Positions 10,690 through 21,887 of a stretch of 64,000 bases of DNA are shown here, in pieces. The notes under the pieces are model-generated. The model did not search any database. It was not told the origin of the DNA and worked only from the letters and a program-made list of their open reading frames with translations. Source of the stretch: Pectinophora gossypiella (Eukaryota; Arthropoda; Insecta; Lepidoptera; Gelechiidae); the NCBI RefSeq assembly GCF_024362695.1, contig NC_065408.1, positions 10,726,001-10,790,000 of the forward strand, written 5' to 3'. How positions within the stretch are numbered: the stretch's first letter is position 1; the number at the start of each line of letters is the position of its first letter. Made by a program: the position numbers and the translations under genes.

Positions 10690-12490
10690 TTTTAGATCCT
10701 GGTGGACACTGGCCTGGATAAAATAGTTTACACCAGTGTCTACCGATCGCACAGCGGTAACTCTGAGACAAGCAGGTTATTCACCTACCTCAGTAGGACA
10801 GTGGAGTTGGCACGGCGGAGGTATCTCTCAGCGCAACTTGTTCTTCTCCGGGACTCCAACGCCCACCAGCAAGAGTGGTTGTTCCCATTCCAGAAGACCA
10901 ACCATGCTGGCAAAGAGGCGCAAGCTTTTGCCATGTGTGGCAAAATCTCTCACATCTGGTGAATTGCGTTACAAAGATACATGACGTTGCTAACTATAGC
11001 GCCAACTGCTTGGACCTTTTGCTGATAACTGATCCGGACCAATATCAATCTCTATCAGTGACTTCCCCCTTGGGAACATCCGACCATTGTCTTGTGAGAT
11101 ATGTGTCTGTCTATTCCCCATCTGATTCTAGCCCCAGAGGATCGAGGCAAATATGGTGACACACGCTAGCAGATTGGGATGAGATGCGGCACTTCTTCGC
11201 ATCCTATTCTTGGCGTGAAGTTTGCTTTTCTTCAGAAGACTCGACGAGCTGCGGAGATGCCATATTAGTTGTCAGGCAATGGAATACTCTATCCCATTTT
11301 CTGACATATCATCTGACGATAAGGCTCGCTCATGGTACATCGCGGAGTATGCTAGTGCAAACATGCGGGCTCTGAAAATTTCCCTGAATACCGCTGCAAA
11401 GTCTTGCAAGAAGACAATGCGCAGGGCACGTTTCGACAATATTGGCCAAATTGATGCCAAACTGACTGAGCTGGTAGTAAAACCTTTTAGCCGCTAGTCA
11501 AATCGGTCGAAGCAAACTTCTGCCATATAAAAATGCTTCGCACTCTAGACGTGAATAAGGTCAGTAGTCCTGGTGATATCCCAGCAATAGTACTGCGGAA
11601 CTGTGCACCTGAATAGTCTCCTACCGACACGCCTCTACCTGCTCTCTCTGGGTTCAGGACAATTCCCGAAACCATGGAACCTTGCCAATGTGCAGTGTAT
11701 GCCCAAAAAAAGGCACTCGTACCAACCCTGCTAACTACCGCCCCATCTCGGTACAACCGCCGCTAATCCTGAACAACCGCCTCCTGGCGTACCTTGAAGC
11801 CAACAATTTACTCAGAGATAGGTCAACTGATGTTCTTCTTGTGTATGCTACACGCTTATGGAGTGAGGCAATCTAGAATCAAGGCGAGGATCTTGTTGTG
11901 TCCCTTGATATATATCAGGATCCCTTCTAGCCTATGTAATTGGATAGATAGGGATAGATTGATTCGGGTAGTAGTTGATGGGTGCTTGTCTGATCTACAT
12001 GCTATTAATGCCGGACTCCCTCAGGGATCTGTTCTCTCCGCCACGTTTTTTTTATCAATGATCTGCTGATTATGCCTGGTATCTTTAGGCATGCAGACGA
12101 TAGCACAGTGACGGAGAGATACATGTCCAATGCACGCGTAAGCACCAGAGATGATAGTGCCCTCAGAGAGGATCTTGTGAATCGTGTGAAACTGCCCCTT
12201 AAGTCCGTCTCAGACTGGGGTGACAACAAGTAGGTTGGACTCAACGCTTCCATGACCCAGGCGTATCTGTTCACCGCAAAACGGAGTCCTTTCCTCCTGA
12301 CTGGGACTTTCCGGAGTGAATTAACAACCATCTCGAGCTCATGGGTATGGATATAACTTCCAACTCGTTATAATCTAGGAGACTTCAAGACTAGGGTGAA
12401 TAGGCATTTGCTAGGTAAGTGTGATCCACCCTAGACCACATCGTCATTTACCATCAGGTGAGATTGTGGTCCTACGTGAACCTATATTAT
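10690..12490 (+). pseudogene. Decayed non-LTR retrotransposon (jockey/CR1-like) ORF2
   Basis: Fragments in several frames read in order as one LINE polyprotein. They are: an endonuclease piece with LVLLRDSNAHQQEWL (a changed GDFNAHHxEW motif) near 10,840-10,880; TSDHCLV near 11,080; the pre-RT piece SPGDIPAIVLRNCAPE near 11,570; RT pieces NPANYRPIS near 11,725, LLAYLEANNLL near 11,790 and AGLPQGSVLSATFF near 12,015; then HADDSTV (the YADD region) near 12,090. A C-terminal LGDFKTRVNRHLLG is near 12,380. Frameshifts and in-frame stops are many, and the 1.8-kb length is shorter than a whole EN-RT ORF, so internal deletions are likely. It is dead. Clade assignment beyond an APE-type LINE is uncertain. 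Confidence 0.8.
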
Positions 12491-12544
12491 TTAAAAAAAA
12501 TGTAGGTAAGTAACAATGACAATAGCCACAAAAAAGACATATTG

Positions 12545-12903
12545 ACAATAAGCATCATCCCCCTAGCATTATCCCGATTTTTCACAGAGTCCGCTTACCT
12601 AACTTGAAGATTTGACAGGTCCAGTATTTAACAGAAGCGACTGCCTGTCTCATCTTCCAACCCACGAAGGGGAAACCAGCCCAATACACATTAGGTCACA
12701 TACCTCCGAAAATTGAATTTTCGGGAATGTGGGTTTCCTCACGATGTTTTTCTTCACCGCTGAGCATGTGACAATCATTTCTGATCTAAACATGAATTTG
12801 AAAATAAATTCGACAATCACTGGTTTAGGCCTGTGCTGGATTCGAACCTGCGACCTCAAAGTGAGAGGCAAGCGTTCTACCAACTAGGCTACCACGGCTC
12901 TAC
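12545..12903 (-). mobile_element. SINE family B, full length
   Basis: On the minus strand it begins with a tRNA-like head: AGAGCCGTGGTAGCCTAGTT, then GGTTCGAATCC (pol III B box, near 12,840). The body and the CTAGGGGGATGATG 3' end follow. The sister copy on the plus strand is 24,172-24,515; partial copies are at 4,668 and 31,908. The head resembles a tRNA but no tRNA fold continues beyond it. Confidence 0.85.
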
Positions 12904-13049
12904 ATATTGACAACAACTAAATGCATTTTTTATTGCTCGATGAAAGAAACGAACAACAATCTATTACTATTATATATAGTAAATAGTATTAAACTATTTT
13001 TTATTTAGTAAGTATTGAACTATTTATCTAAGACTGTATAAATCGATCC

Positions 13050-13168
13050 CCACCAACCCGCAGTGGAGCAGCGTGATGGAGTATGCTCCATACCCCCCCC
13101 CCCCCCCCCCCTTATAGAGAGTAGGCCTGTGCCCAGCAGTGGGACGTATATAGGCTATTTATGTATAA
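13050..13168 (+). mobile_element. SINE family A tail fragment with poly-C tract
   Basis: CACCAACCCGCAGTGGAGCA, then GTATGCTCCATA, a run of 19 C (13,093-13,111) where other copies have CCCCCTCCGG, then CCCAGCAGTGGGACGTATAT. The C run is probably slippage at the original CCCCC. Confidence 0.75.
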
Positions 13169-13221
13169 ATCGAACTTCACTTTGTACGGAACCCTAGCTA
13201 AGCAGCACAATTTTTCTTGAC

Positions 13222-14160
13222 TGTATCATTTCCGTGGGTTAATTTCATTTCAGTGGACTCATTATCATTTCAGTGTACATTTATATCATTTCGGTGTACA
13301 TTTATATCATTTCAGTGGGTACTTATCATTTCAGTGGACTCATAAAAATTCAATTTTAAATATCTCAGTAAGTTTCGATCGTATTTGATGCCCACTCACG
13401 CACATAATTCAAAATAGGTTAAAGTTTTATTTGTCGTCAAATATGTGAAGAAAAGTATTAAAATAAAAAATCTCACCGAAATGATAAAAAAATGAGACTT
13501 GTTGAAATTCACCCGTATGTAAGTCGCGTGTCACGTAATAACTTATTTATTTTAGCTTAACCTGTAAGTAAAACCTATATTTGCCAAAAAATATGTTTAA
13601 GTAAGTTTAGTGTGTGGATCAGGGCACTCGTTAGCGGCCGCCTCGGGCGCCAAATGTTATGAAATCAAATTATTTAAAGCGTGTTGTAAGCGGTGTTATC
13701 CGCGACCTTCGCCCGCGTGAGAAGCGCCCGCGCAGCCGCCGCTGCGTGCGACCAACATTGTCTCCGGTTAAATAATCGACAACTTGCACGCATTGCAAAA
13801 CAACATCTAAACAATCACATTTTTGGATACTTACTACACTTGCCACCAACATTCTAACTACCACACGCTGGCGTACTAAATATACTTACAACAAGATATA
13901 ATTCCACTACATTTTTGTTTATGTTTAATGTGAGTTCACAATTTATATTTGAGGTAATCAAGACCTTTTGACCTGTTGTAATTAAAGAAGTATGTTTATT
14001 GAAAACGTTTTTTAAAAGCAATCAATTAAGTTGCAGTAACAGATTTTGTATGTGAAATATTGATGAAACTTGTACCTCCGTAACAATCATAACGTAACGT
14101 AACAATGCCATAAAACCGTTATTTTGATTATGTGTTCTGCAAATTATCATCTCGGTTATC
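13222..14160. repeat. Right cluster of ATCATTTCAGTGG-like motifs
   Basis: Between 13,224 and 13,345 the motif TATCATTTCAGTG/TATCATTTCGGTG occurs about six times, partly as a short tandem array with ACATTTATATCATTTC units. An inverted copy (CACCGAAATGATAA) follows at about 13,480, and a last copy TTATCATCTCGGTTATCA at about 14,145. It mirrors the cluster at 9,827-10,470. The sequence between 13,500 and 14,130 has no gene that I can support; a GC-rich patch lies at 13,630-13,750. Confidence 0.5.
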
Positions 14161-14631
14161 ACGGCGTATATTGTGGGAAAGTCTAAGAATGGCCCCGGAA
14201 CGAAAGTACTTACAGAAAGTCGCTGGTTCCTCGACTCGGCACCTAAACTTTACAATGAGGTAATGTGCTATTGCCTACTTAGTATTCTACTCTTACGTTT
14301 CACTAAGCTCTGTTGGGGTCAAAAGAGTAAAGAATAGTGTGATTGTTTGTTATGTTATGGTGTCATATGAATGGCCACGTAACACGTTCAGAGGATTGTT
14401 GGTAGTTTAGTTTCTGAAGGTAGAATATAAATATTGCCGACTGGTTAGGAACAAATTAAGGAAAAAGTACTTAATTAATGAGTATCCCACATGTCAAATT
14501 CTTATGGTGCGAAGACGATGTCAGTCATGGTCGGCATGAGAGGTGCGTACAGGCAGTAACTATGTTGTCACCCCACCACCTTCTAGGGACATGGGGGGTA
14601 GGATTATTTTAAAGTGAATATGAATATGTAG
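14161..14631. other. Intergenic sequence
   Basis: Nothing recognised. Confidence 0.5.
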
Positions 14632-15146
14632 GGAAACGAATCGCTCGGTCGCGGGCAGCCTTCGGCGCCAACGCAAGTATATTACGTAGCAAGATGTCAA
14701 TGCACTTAAAACGAAGAGTCTTTGAGCAATGTGTTCTGCCAGTATTCGTATACGGAGCCGAGACCATGACCCTAACTGAAAAATCCGCAGAGAATCTCCG
14801 TGTTGCTCAGAGAGCAATGGAAAGAGCTATGCTCGGCATTTCCTTACGGGACCGGAAGAGAAATACTTGGGTTCGATCTAAAACCAAGGTTAGGGATGTG
14901 GTAAAAGTAATTGCCGTACGCAAGTGGAGATGGGCGGGACACATTGCTCGAACGAGCAAGGAAAGATGGACCCGGAGATTGTTAGAGTGGCGCCCATGAG
15001 CATTCACAAGACCGAGAGGAAGACCATCAATGAGATGGAAGGACGACATTGTGCGGCACGCAGGATATGGCTGGATGTCGATAGCCCAGGATCGTCGGAA
15101 ATGGAAAAACATGGAAGAGGCCCACATCCAAAATTGGATATAAATT
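14632..15146 (+). pseudogene. RTE-type LINE, C-terminal part of reverse transcriptase ORF
   Basis: From about 14,632 the frame reads through KRRVFEQCVLPVFVYGAETM, then AQRAMERAMLGISLRDR, KVRDVVKV and KWRWAGHIART to EWRP. These are the thumb and C-terminal motifs of RTE-clade LINE ORFs. A stop follows EWRP (near 15,000). After a frameshift the ORF resumes with RGRPSMRWKDDIVRHAGYGW and ends AHIQNWI-stop at about 15,146. No catalytic RT core is present, so this is a 5'-truncated dead copy. Confidence 0.85.
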
Positions 15147-16619
15147 TAGGCTGATATAGATATATAGATGAATATGTAGTGACATATTCACTCTAAAACC
15201 ACTACTACTCTGATTTTTGATCTGCTGTGATGTATATTTGAACTAGACACTGATTTTTTATCAAATCAGGTTTGAAAAGAAATTTCGCTGTATATCCTGT
15301 ATCAATGGAATTTAAAAAGTACCTACTTATATGTTTTTATATTTTTTTTAATGTTTATAAATTTGGCTTAAAAAGAAACGTTTCAAAGCGCCTATTCGTG
15401 TTTTAATTGCGGAGTATAACTGACTAAAATTAGAGCGAAGTAGAGATGACTCTATCGAATATGACCTTTACTTTCACAAGAGCAGTAATATTTACAAATC
15501 TTGATTACTTATAAGTGTCATTAGCAATTTAATTAACTTCCAGTTTTGATTACTTTAAAGACGTTGATGTATTAACATTATTACACATTATTTAAGAATA
15601 AAAATAAATCATCTTAATATAAATAAAAAATACTGTATTTTTCATATTATTGACATGCAACAATTAAAATGACTGCACCAAAATTAATTTTGATTTTTAA
15701 AATAGGTATTTCCTGACTTTGAAGCGCCTCAATGAATCATATATTTAAATCTATGCTAATAGTTTTACTTGTTATAAAACGTTTATAGTTATATTTAAGG
15801 ACGTTCAAAAACGCTTTAGATACAATTTTGATAGCGGGGTAATAACAACAGCATCCTATTATGATTATAATCTCCGTCGAATTCAGTTCCGTGATGACGT
15901 CATGTAGACCTACCCGAGCATAAGGATGCATCTTTGAATATAACTTCCTGAAATTACGTATACAACGGCCAATGCTTTAATTTTCTTAACGATTATTTGC
16001 CGAGTCATTACGCTACCAATTTTCCATTGAACAGACAAAATAATCTGCTTCCTCCTCCTGCGCAATAATCATTAAGATATCCAAGCAATCTACTTTGTAA
16101 AGTAAACCATTTTACCACGTCGCCTTGCTATTACTTAAGCAAACAAGATGTTCAAGGCATGCCGGCAAAAATGAGGGCGTCAAGAAACTTTGTGTAATTT
16201 GTCTAATTTCTCGTCAGTGTAAATGTAAGTGGAGCTTAATAAGGTACTGTAACAACATGGCACTCATTAAAGTATACCCAATTTAGCAACGATTTAGAGC
16301 ATCTAGCCGCAGGCGAGGTTCGGGAGAGGCTAAGTAATGAGGTAGGTAGTGATTTAGAATAGTCTGAGAGCTGATGGCTGAAGCTTCCCACGCTCGGTTT
16401 ATCGCTGTATCGTTGGATGCGCAGGAGTCGTGATGGCGCTGGCACCCCGGAGAGTTTGTTCTCGCTTTTTCGCAACTTTAAGGTATTGTGCTTCTATACT
16501 AAACTTTAACAGGGTCAATGCATGAGGGTCTCATAGACTGAATTTTGGCCTGACATTGATGGACAGGATGTGAGTAGAAAGGTTTACTTATCTCTAAATA
16601 TATCTTGTTCACAAGATGC
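15147..16619. other. AT-rich intergenic sequence
   Basis: No gene, RNA or repeat recognised. Confidence 0.5.
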
Positions 16620-16621
16620 GT

Positions 16622-16820
<199 letters not shown>

Positions 16821-17216
16821 ATGTATTTTTGATATAAGTAATCTTAATACTTTTGGTATCGTATGATGGTTTTATAAAGTATTATCACGTAGGTAGGGTT
16901 ACAAAAGTTTCTCAGCGTAAAGCTTAGACTAGTTCTGGAACTAATTCTTATCTTATGTCTCATTTAGTTATGTCCCCATGCACAGTGTCTCGTTGCAAAA
17001 CAACAAATGAGTTTTTTTTCACAAGTGCATACCTACTTACTTACATGTTATTTTTAAGACAATGTGTATTCTGGGAAACCTTTTGAAAGATAATATTTGC
17101 TGTTTAAATTATTTTGAAATCACGTGTGTTTATGTCCGATTTAATCTTGAAATAGTTTTGTAGTTTGTTCTATGAACAAATCAGTTGTAGATATGTGAAA
17201 TGTGTAAATTTAATAT
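16821..17216. other. Intergenic sequence
   Basis: Nothing recognised. Confidence 0.5.
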
Positions 17217-17452
17217 TCGTACGAATATTATAATGCGAAATTAACTCTGTTTGCCTGACTGTCTGTCTGTGTGTTACCTTTTCACGTTTAAGCCATTGAA
17301 CCGATTTAGATATAATTTTGTATGGAGATTATTTTCAAACTTAGGGAAGAAAATGTTATCATGCTTTATCCCTTATTAAATCAAAAGCCCTTTAAGGGGC
17401 TGATAAGGGGGAAGTCCGAACTTCCCGCGGACATTGTCGCGAGGTACGCTAG
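17217..17452 (+). mobile_element. Probable Helitron-like non-autonomous element, short
   Basis: It begins near TCGTACGAATATTATAATGC, carries CTGTCTGTCTGTGTG, GAACCGATTTAGATA and TGTATGGAGAT, and ends CGCGAGGTACGCTAG with T as the next base. CTAG|T fits a Helitron 3' end, and this body is usual in lepidopteran Lep1-type repeats. The 5' boundary is uncertain: the base before TC is T rather than A. Confidence 0.5.
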
Positions 17453-17796
17453 TACGAGTAGATATGATATTTTACTTACTCAGTTTATTCTAATAGATAG
17501 AGATACTATATAACTCACTCTTGTTATCTCTTTCAGACACATTTGGATAATAAACCTTATAGTACATGAGTTTAATCCGTGACAGCCATGTTCGGAGAAC
17601 GCGTGACTTATGACGTAGTGTCTCGGGTTCGAATCCTGGGCTAAACCACTGAGTTCGACTTCATGAGTTTGAATTCATGTTTTGATCATAGATAATTAAT
17701 TACATTATATCAAGTGAGTGAGTGTATATATGTATTATTTATTATTTTATTATTACTATTTTTTTATTTTTGTTCGTATCATTAAATATGTTTACA
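17453..17796. other. Intergenic with a tRNA-like SINE scrap
   Basis: Around 17,600-17,700 there is a B-box-like CTCGGGTTCGAATCCTGGG, then GAGTTCGACTTCATGAGTTT. A related piece (TTCGACTTTATGAGTTTGAA) is at about 21,470. It is probably a decayed SINE. No gene. Confidence 0.4.
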
Positions 17797-17945
17797 GTCC
17801 GTGCTCCAATGAATTAACTTCTTTCCCCCCTAAGGTTGCCTGGCAGAAATTGCTGTTTAGCAATAAGGCCGCATATTGTACGTGTGTTTTATTCGTATGT
17901 TTATGTCCTTTGTACATGTCGTTGTGCAATATTATTGATTGATTG
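17797..17945 (+). repeat. LINE 3' tail with conserved stem-loop
   Basis: CCTAAGGTTGCCTGGCAGAA, then the perfect hairpin ATTGCTGTTTAGCAAT, then AAGGCCGC, a T-rich stretch and GTGCAATATTATTGATTGAT. An inverted copy with the same hairpin lies at 21,888-22,020, and a diverged one at 39,985-40,100. This pattern is typical of LINE 3' UTRs in Lepidoptera. Confidence 0.6.
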
Positions 17946-18014
17946 ATTTCTCGTGTGATGCTGTCGCGGGGTCACCACTTCCAATTAAGTTGAAAACGAT
18001 ATAGTTAAATGCAC

Positions 18015-18345
18015 GTACTACGTACATAGTGTACATGAAAAGATTTTAAATGTACGTGCTGTAGTCATAAAGAAAATAACAAATTAAAGTGGCCCCGCCG
18101 CAGAGCATACTCCCCAGCGGCGCCACTCAGTATCATACTTCCTGATGTTTTCTTTCTCTAATTTATAGTACACGTAGATGTACTATACACATAGTGTACG
18201 TGAAAATATTTTATGCGTAGGTTCTATAATAAGAAAGAAAATAACAAATTAAAGTGGCCCCGCTGCAGAGTATACTCCCTAGCGGCGCCACTCAGTATAC
18301 ATACTTCCTGATGTTTTCGTTCTTTAATTTTAAGTACATTGGACT
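18015..18345. repeat. 165-bp tandem duplication
   Basis: Two copies of a unit with AAGAAAATAACAAATTAAAG, then GTGGCCCCGC, GCAGAGCATACTCCCCAGCG and CATACTTCCTGATGTTTTC. The ATAACAAATT anchor is at 18,076 and 18,241, a period of 165 bp. The copies have diverged by a few bases and one indel. Non-coding. Confidence 0.85.
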
Positions 18346-18831
18346 TAAACATAGCTGACGATAAGTGGTTGCATACATATACGTAGTATACACTTCTGCC
18401 GATTCCTTCTGGTTGTGTTGCTATGTTTAATATATAAGTTTATATATGAATATATCATAATGTATGAGTATATATGTTGCATTATATTGAGGTACCTAGT
18501 GCACGAGGCTACTATGAGTAATAATAACAACTATAAAGATGTTTACAATTTTGATTGAACGAGTTTCAAGGTCTGCGTGAATGGAATTTAATTGTTTATT
18601 GCCTTTATATTAGTATTGTTTAGATTGTAAATGAATTGCAGTCAGAGTCGTAAACTTTCGACACACTCGCAAACAAATAGACAGGTCGATAGTTTCATCA
18701 GGAACGAAGAGTAACAATGGAACTTCGTATCTTAGCGCATTGCCTTAGTACAGATACCTTGCTAGGTCTAAAAAACATCCGACCTATTCGTAGTCGAAAC
18801 CGAAGCTATCCATAACCGAACTAAGCCATTG
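18346..18831. other. Intergenic sequence
   Basis: Nothing recognised. Confidence 0.5.
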
Positions 18832-19163
18832 ACGGCCTCAGTAATCCAGTGGTTGAGCGTCGTGCTCACGATCCGAAGATTACGGGTTCGAATCCCGGTG
18901 GGGACAAATCATAAAAATCACTTTGTGGTCCCTAATTTGGTTAGGACATTACAGGCTGATCATCTGATTGTCCAAAAGTAAGATGATCCGTGCTTCGGAA
19001 GGCACGTTGAGCCGTTGGTCTTGGTTACTACTTACTGATGTAAGTACGTAGTCGTTACATGAGTCATGTCAGGGGCCTGTGGCGGCTCAATAATAACCCT
19101 GACGCCAGGGTTGATGGGGTTGGTAATCCACCTCACAACTCACACGATGGAATAAGAAGACAT
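18832..19163 (+). mobile_element. SINE family A, full length (short-tail type)
   Basis: tRNA-like head: an A-box-like CCAGTGGTTGAGCG, then B box GGTTCGAATCC at 18,885-18,895. The body blocks are AATCACTTTGTGGTCCC, GGACATTACAGGCTGATCA, GATCCGTGCTTCGGAAGGCA, GTCGTTACATGAGTCATGTC and AGGGGCCTGTGGCGGCTCAA. It ends ACCTCACAACTCACACGATG. Shorter copies are at 19,346, 35,800, 47,590, 54,990 (minus) and 57,508. Confidence 0.9.
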
Positions 19164-19345
19164 AAATGATTCCCAGGAAATCATGGAACTTCCTCTCAAA
19201 AAGACGCTGGATTTAATGGAACGGATCGGTCTAGAGGAGGATTTTTAAATGTAGGGATTTCGTTACAATAGATCTTGCTAGGTCGCAGTGACTATCCGGG
19301 CTGCATCAACTCGAGTCCTGTCAAACTTAAATAATAATAATCGTT

Positions 19346-19447
19346 ACATGAGTCATGTCAGGGGCCTATGCCGGTTTTATAATAGCCCTAATACCAGGGT
19401 TGCTGAGGTTGGTAATCCACCTCACAACCGACGCGATAGAAAAATAA
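19346..19447 (+). mobile_element. SINE family A, 3' fragment
   Basis: Starts inside the family at CGTTACATGAGTCATGTCAG and runs to the ACCTCACAACC end, about 180 bp after the full copy. The intervening 19,164-19,345 has no recognised feature. Confidence 0.8.
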
Positions 19448-19459
19448 TAATAAAAATAA

Positions 19460-19553
19460 TCAAATAAACGTGTGACTCTTGTCTGTTTCTTATTTTGTGT
19501 TCCTTTTCATGCCTAAATCGCTGGACGGATTTGTATAAAACCAAATATAGATA
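19460..19553 (+). repeat. Lep1-type repeat fragment interrupted by a transposon
   Basis: CTTGTCTGTTTCTT, CCTAAATCGCTGGACGGATT and AAATATAGATATA are diverged forms of the body of the 17,217 element. The fragment stops exactly at the left end of the long-arm transposon, so that element probably inserted into it. Confidence 0.45.
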
Positions 19554-19555
19554 TA

Positions 19556-20090
19556 GCCCAGTCATATTAGGTAAAAAAAGGGGTGAACCTCGGAATGAGA
19601 GATAATAAGCTATAAATTGGTATGGACCTTTGTTTTGTCGTTTTAAATGTTGTCTCAAAAGTCACAAATGATACCCTGTCCGCGTCTTAAGATATTGAAG
19701 GTCAAAGGTCATAAAAATTGGTTTTTTGTGAATATCTCGCTTCCTATTGCTTAAATGATATTTTTACCTATAATAAAAGTTGTAGAGTATAAAATTCTCT
19801 ACAATTTTTGTTTCATGTTTTTTTTTGATACGATCAACCGTTTTTGAGGTAGAGCGCGAAGAGTGCGCAGCGCACAGTTATAAATGGTCCAATGCAAGGT
19901 CAAGCGTGAGTTACGCTTATCAGTACGTGATATAAAGTCTATTATTTATTAAATTATTATAATTATTAAACAATGGCCATTATTTATATTTTTGTTGATA
20001 TTTTATTAAAATCAGTAACTTAATTATTTATATTTAACTATTCAACTATAATATATTATTAATTCTGGAATATATATTTTCAGTTAAAAA
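19556..20090. repeat. Left long inverted arm
   Basis: Pairs with 20,666-21,190. Landmarks are TCCGCGTCTTAAGATATTGA, AAGAGTGCGCAGCGCACAGT and ATTCTGGAATATATATTTTC, each found inverted in the right arm. Transcribed across, the whole element could fold into a long hairpin RNA. Confidence 0.85.
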
Positions 20091-20225
20091 GGCAATAAGG
20101 GGATATATTTTATGTATATCTTTATTTATCATTAAATATGCCATACTATACATTTGTTGAAATGTCAGTTTAAATATCATAAGAATTTTTATTGGTTTTA
20201 ATTATAATAAAATTGTGAATAGAAG

Positions 20226-20589
20226 CTAGTTATCTTCATCTTCTTCGTCGTCTTCTTCTTGTTGTCGCTCGAAAACGTTCAATTCATTGTCATCATCCTC
20301 ATTATCGGTCATATTCATCTCCAAACCCTCCAGAATTTCAGGATCGTATGCGTTTTCTTCATCGAGATTACTTGGATATTGTGCAGCGTTCAGGCAAGCT
20401 TGTCCATTGCACTGGCCACAAGCTAAAGAACATAGTAGCCCTGATTTTCGACATCCACAGCGGGAACCACAACCATTTTTGCAAAATTACGAGCAAATCA
20501 ATATCTTCTCCTATGATGACGGCAGTCTTTTGATGTTCTGATAATGCAATAGCTGTCTCGATGATGAGAAGGTCAATAGAGAAGGTCAT
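20226..20589 (-). pseudogene. Deleted ORF with GEDIDLLVIL motif and Cys-rich CXC-like motif
   Basis: On the minus strand one frame opens with MTFSIDLLIIETAIALSEH and reaches VIIGEDIDLLVIL. Then, in another frame, it continues NGCGSRCGCRKSGLLCSLAC, GQCNGQACLN and an acidic tail ending EEDDEEDEDN-stop at 20,226. The Cys pattern CxCRKxGxxCxxxCxxC resembles a CXC/tesmin-type metal-binding motif. From memory, uncharacterised insect proteins carry both motifs far apart, so the abrupt junction near 20,470 suggests an internal deletion as well as a frameshift. It lies inside the long-arm transposon and is probably a remnant of its own gene, not a host gene. Function unknown. Confidence 0.6.
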
Positions 20590-20665
20590 AGGGTAGGGAC
20601 AAGTATATCCAGGTATATAAGCTTTGAAAAAATTACACGTTTTGAAGAAAACGTATGTAATGACG

Positions 20666-21190
20666 TTTTAACTGAAAATATATATTCCAGAATTAATAAT
20701 ATATTATAGTTGAATAGTTAAATATAAATAATTAAGTTACTGATTTTAATAAAATATCAACAAAAATATAAATAATGGCCATTGTTTAATAATTATAATA
20801 ATTTAATAAATAATAGACTTTATATCACGTACTGATAAGCGTAACTCACGCTTGACCTTGCATTGGACCATTTATAACTGTGCGCTGCGCACTCTTCGCG
20901 CTCTACCTCAAAAACGGTTGATCGTATCAAAAAAAAACATGAAACAAAAATTGTAGAGAATTTTATACTCTACAACTTTTATTATAGGTTAAAATATCAT
21001 TTAAGCAATAGGAAGCGAGATATTCACAAAAAACCAATTTTTATGACCTTTGACCTTCAATATCTTAAGACGCGGACAGGGTATCATTTGTGACTTTTGA
21101 GATAACATTTAAAACGACAAAACAAAGGTCCATACCAATTTATAGCTTATTATCTCTCATTCCGAGGTGAAACCCCTAAAATGACTGGGC
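20666..21190. repeat. Right long inverted arm
   Basis: Reverse complement of the left arm, differing at scattered bases and a small indel near 21,165-21,176. Confidence 0.85.
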
Positions 21191-21804
21191 TAATAGGCCC
21201 AAACCCAGGGATACGTGTACTTTCTAGAGATGGAATTAGTGATTACGTAGACTCCGGAAAGTCCACGCAAATGAAATCAAAGGCGGAAAGCTGGAGATTA
21301 AAAACATAACATAACATAGCATCGCGTTTGTATCCCCGAAGGGTAAGGCAGAGATATTTGCATACATACACACCAACTCCTTCCAGGTATTTATGTTTAA
21401 ATCCCATGTCACTAGGAATCGAACCTAAAACCATTAATCGGGCATAAATTCTGGAAAGCACCACTGAATTCGACTTTATGAGTTTGAATTCACGTTTGGA
21501 TACATATATACATAGATTACATACATACATAGATTGGTATCACATGATGGTGAATAAAAGAAACATTGTTATCTTATAATTACGATATTCACAATAACAT
21601 AACATCTTTTGACTAAGCGCTACCATCCTTCCTGACTACATATCTGGTCGGCAGTCGGTTCCGTCCGGCGAGTCTGCGGCCCCAGCCACCGCACCGTGAA
21701 GAACATTTGGTTCAAGGCCACTACACCACCATAATGTACCAATTTGTACCACACCATATTTTTTTACCCATATTACATATACGCATACTTACTTAGAGTT
21801 CCCT
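21191..21804. other. Intergenic sequence
   Basis: No gene. At about 21,305-21,365 a short dispersed repeat (CATAGCATCGCGTTTGTATC, CCCGAAGGGTAAGGCAGAG) recurs in altered form at about 26,490-26,535. Confidence 0.45.
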
Positions 21805-21875
21805 CACATAAACAGCCTATATGTCCCACTGCTGGGCACAGGCCTCCCCTCAATCACCCGGAGGGGGTAGGGAGG
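21805..21875 (-). mobile_element. SINE family A, tail fragment
   Basis: Minus-strand match to the long-tail module: CTCCGGGTGATTGAGGGGAG, then CCCAGCAGTGGGACATATAG. Confidence 0.75.
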
Positions 21876-21887
21876 GGGGAGGGGGGG

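Larger units (their letters stand above)
19556..21190. mobile_element. DNA transposon with ~530-bp inverted arms, internally deleted
   Basis: The two ends are reverse complements over about 530 bp, beginning GCCCAGTCATATTAGG at 19,556 and ending CCTAAAATGACTGGGC at 21,190. TA lies directly outside each end, which fits a TA target duplication. The arms are nearly identical except for an indel near the tip. They flank about 575 bp that carries the remains of one minus-strand ORF. No DDE-type catalytic motif is visible, so this copy is non-autonomous. The superfamily is unknown to me. Confidence 0.8.

Noticed and set aside
18832..18905. tRNA gene
   Set aside because: A and B boxes are present, but the acceptor stem does not close and the SINE body follows. 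The same applies at 12,840, 24,180, 47,600, 55,200 and 56,240.
20287..20541. Plus-strand ORFs in the long-arm transposon
   Set aside because: They are shadows of the minus-strand Cys-rich ORF remnant, whose motifs are recognisable.
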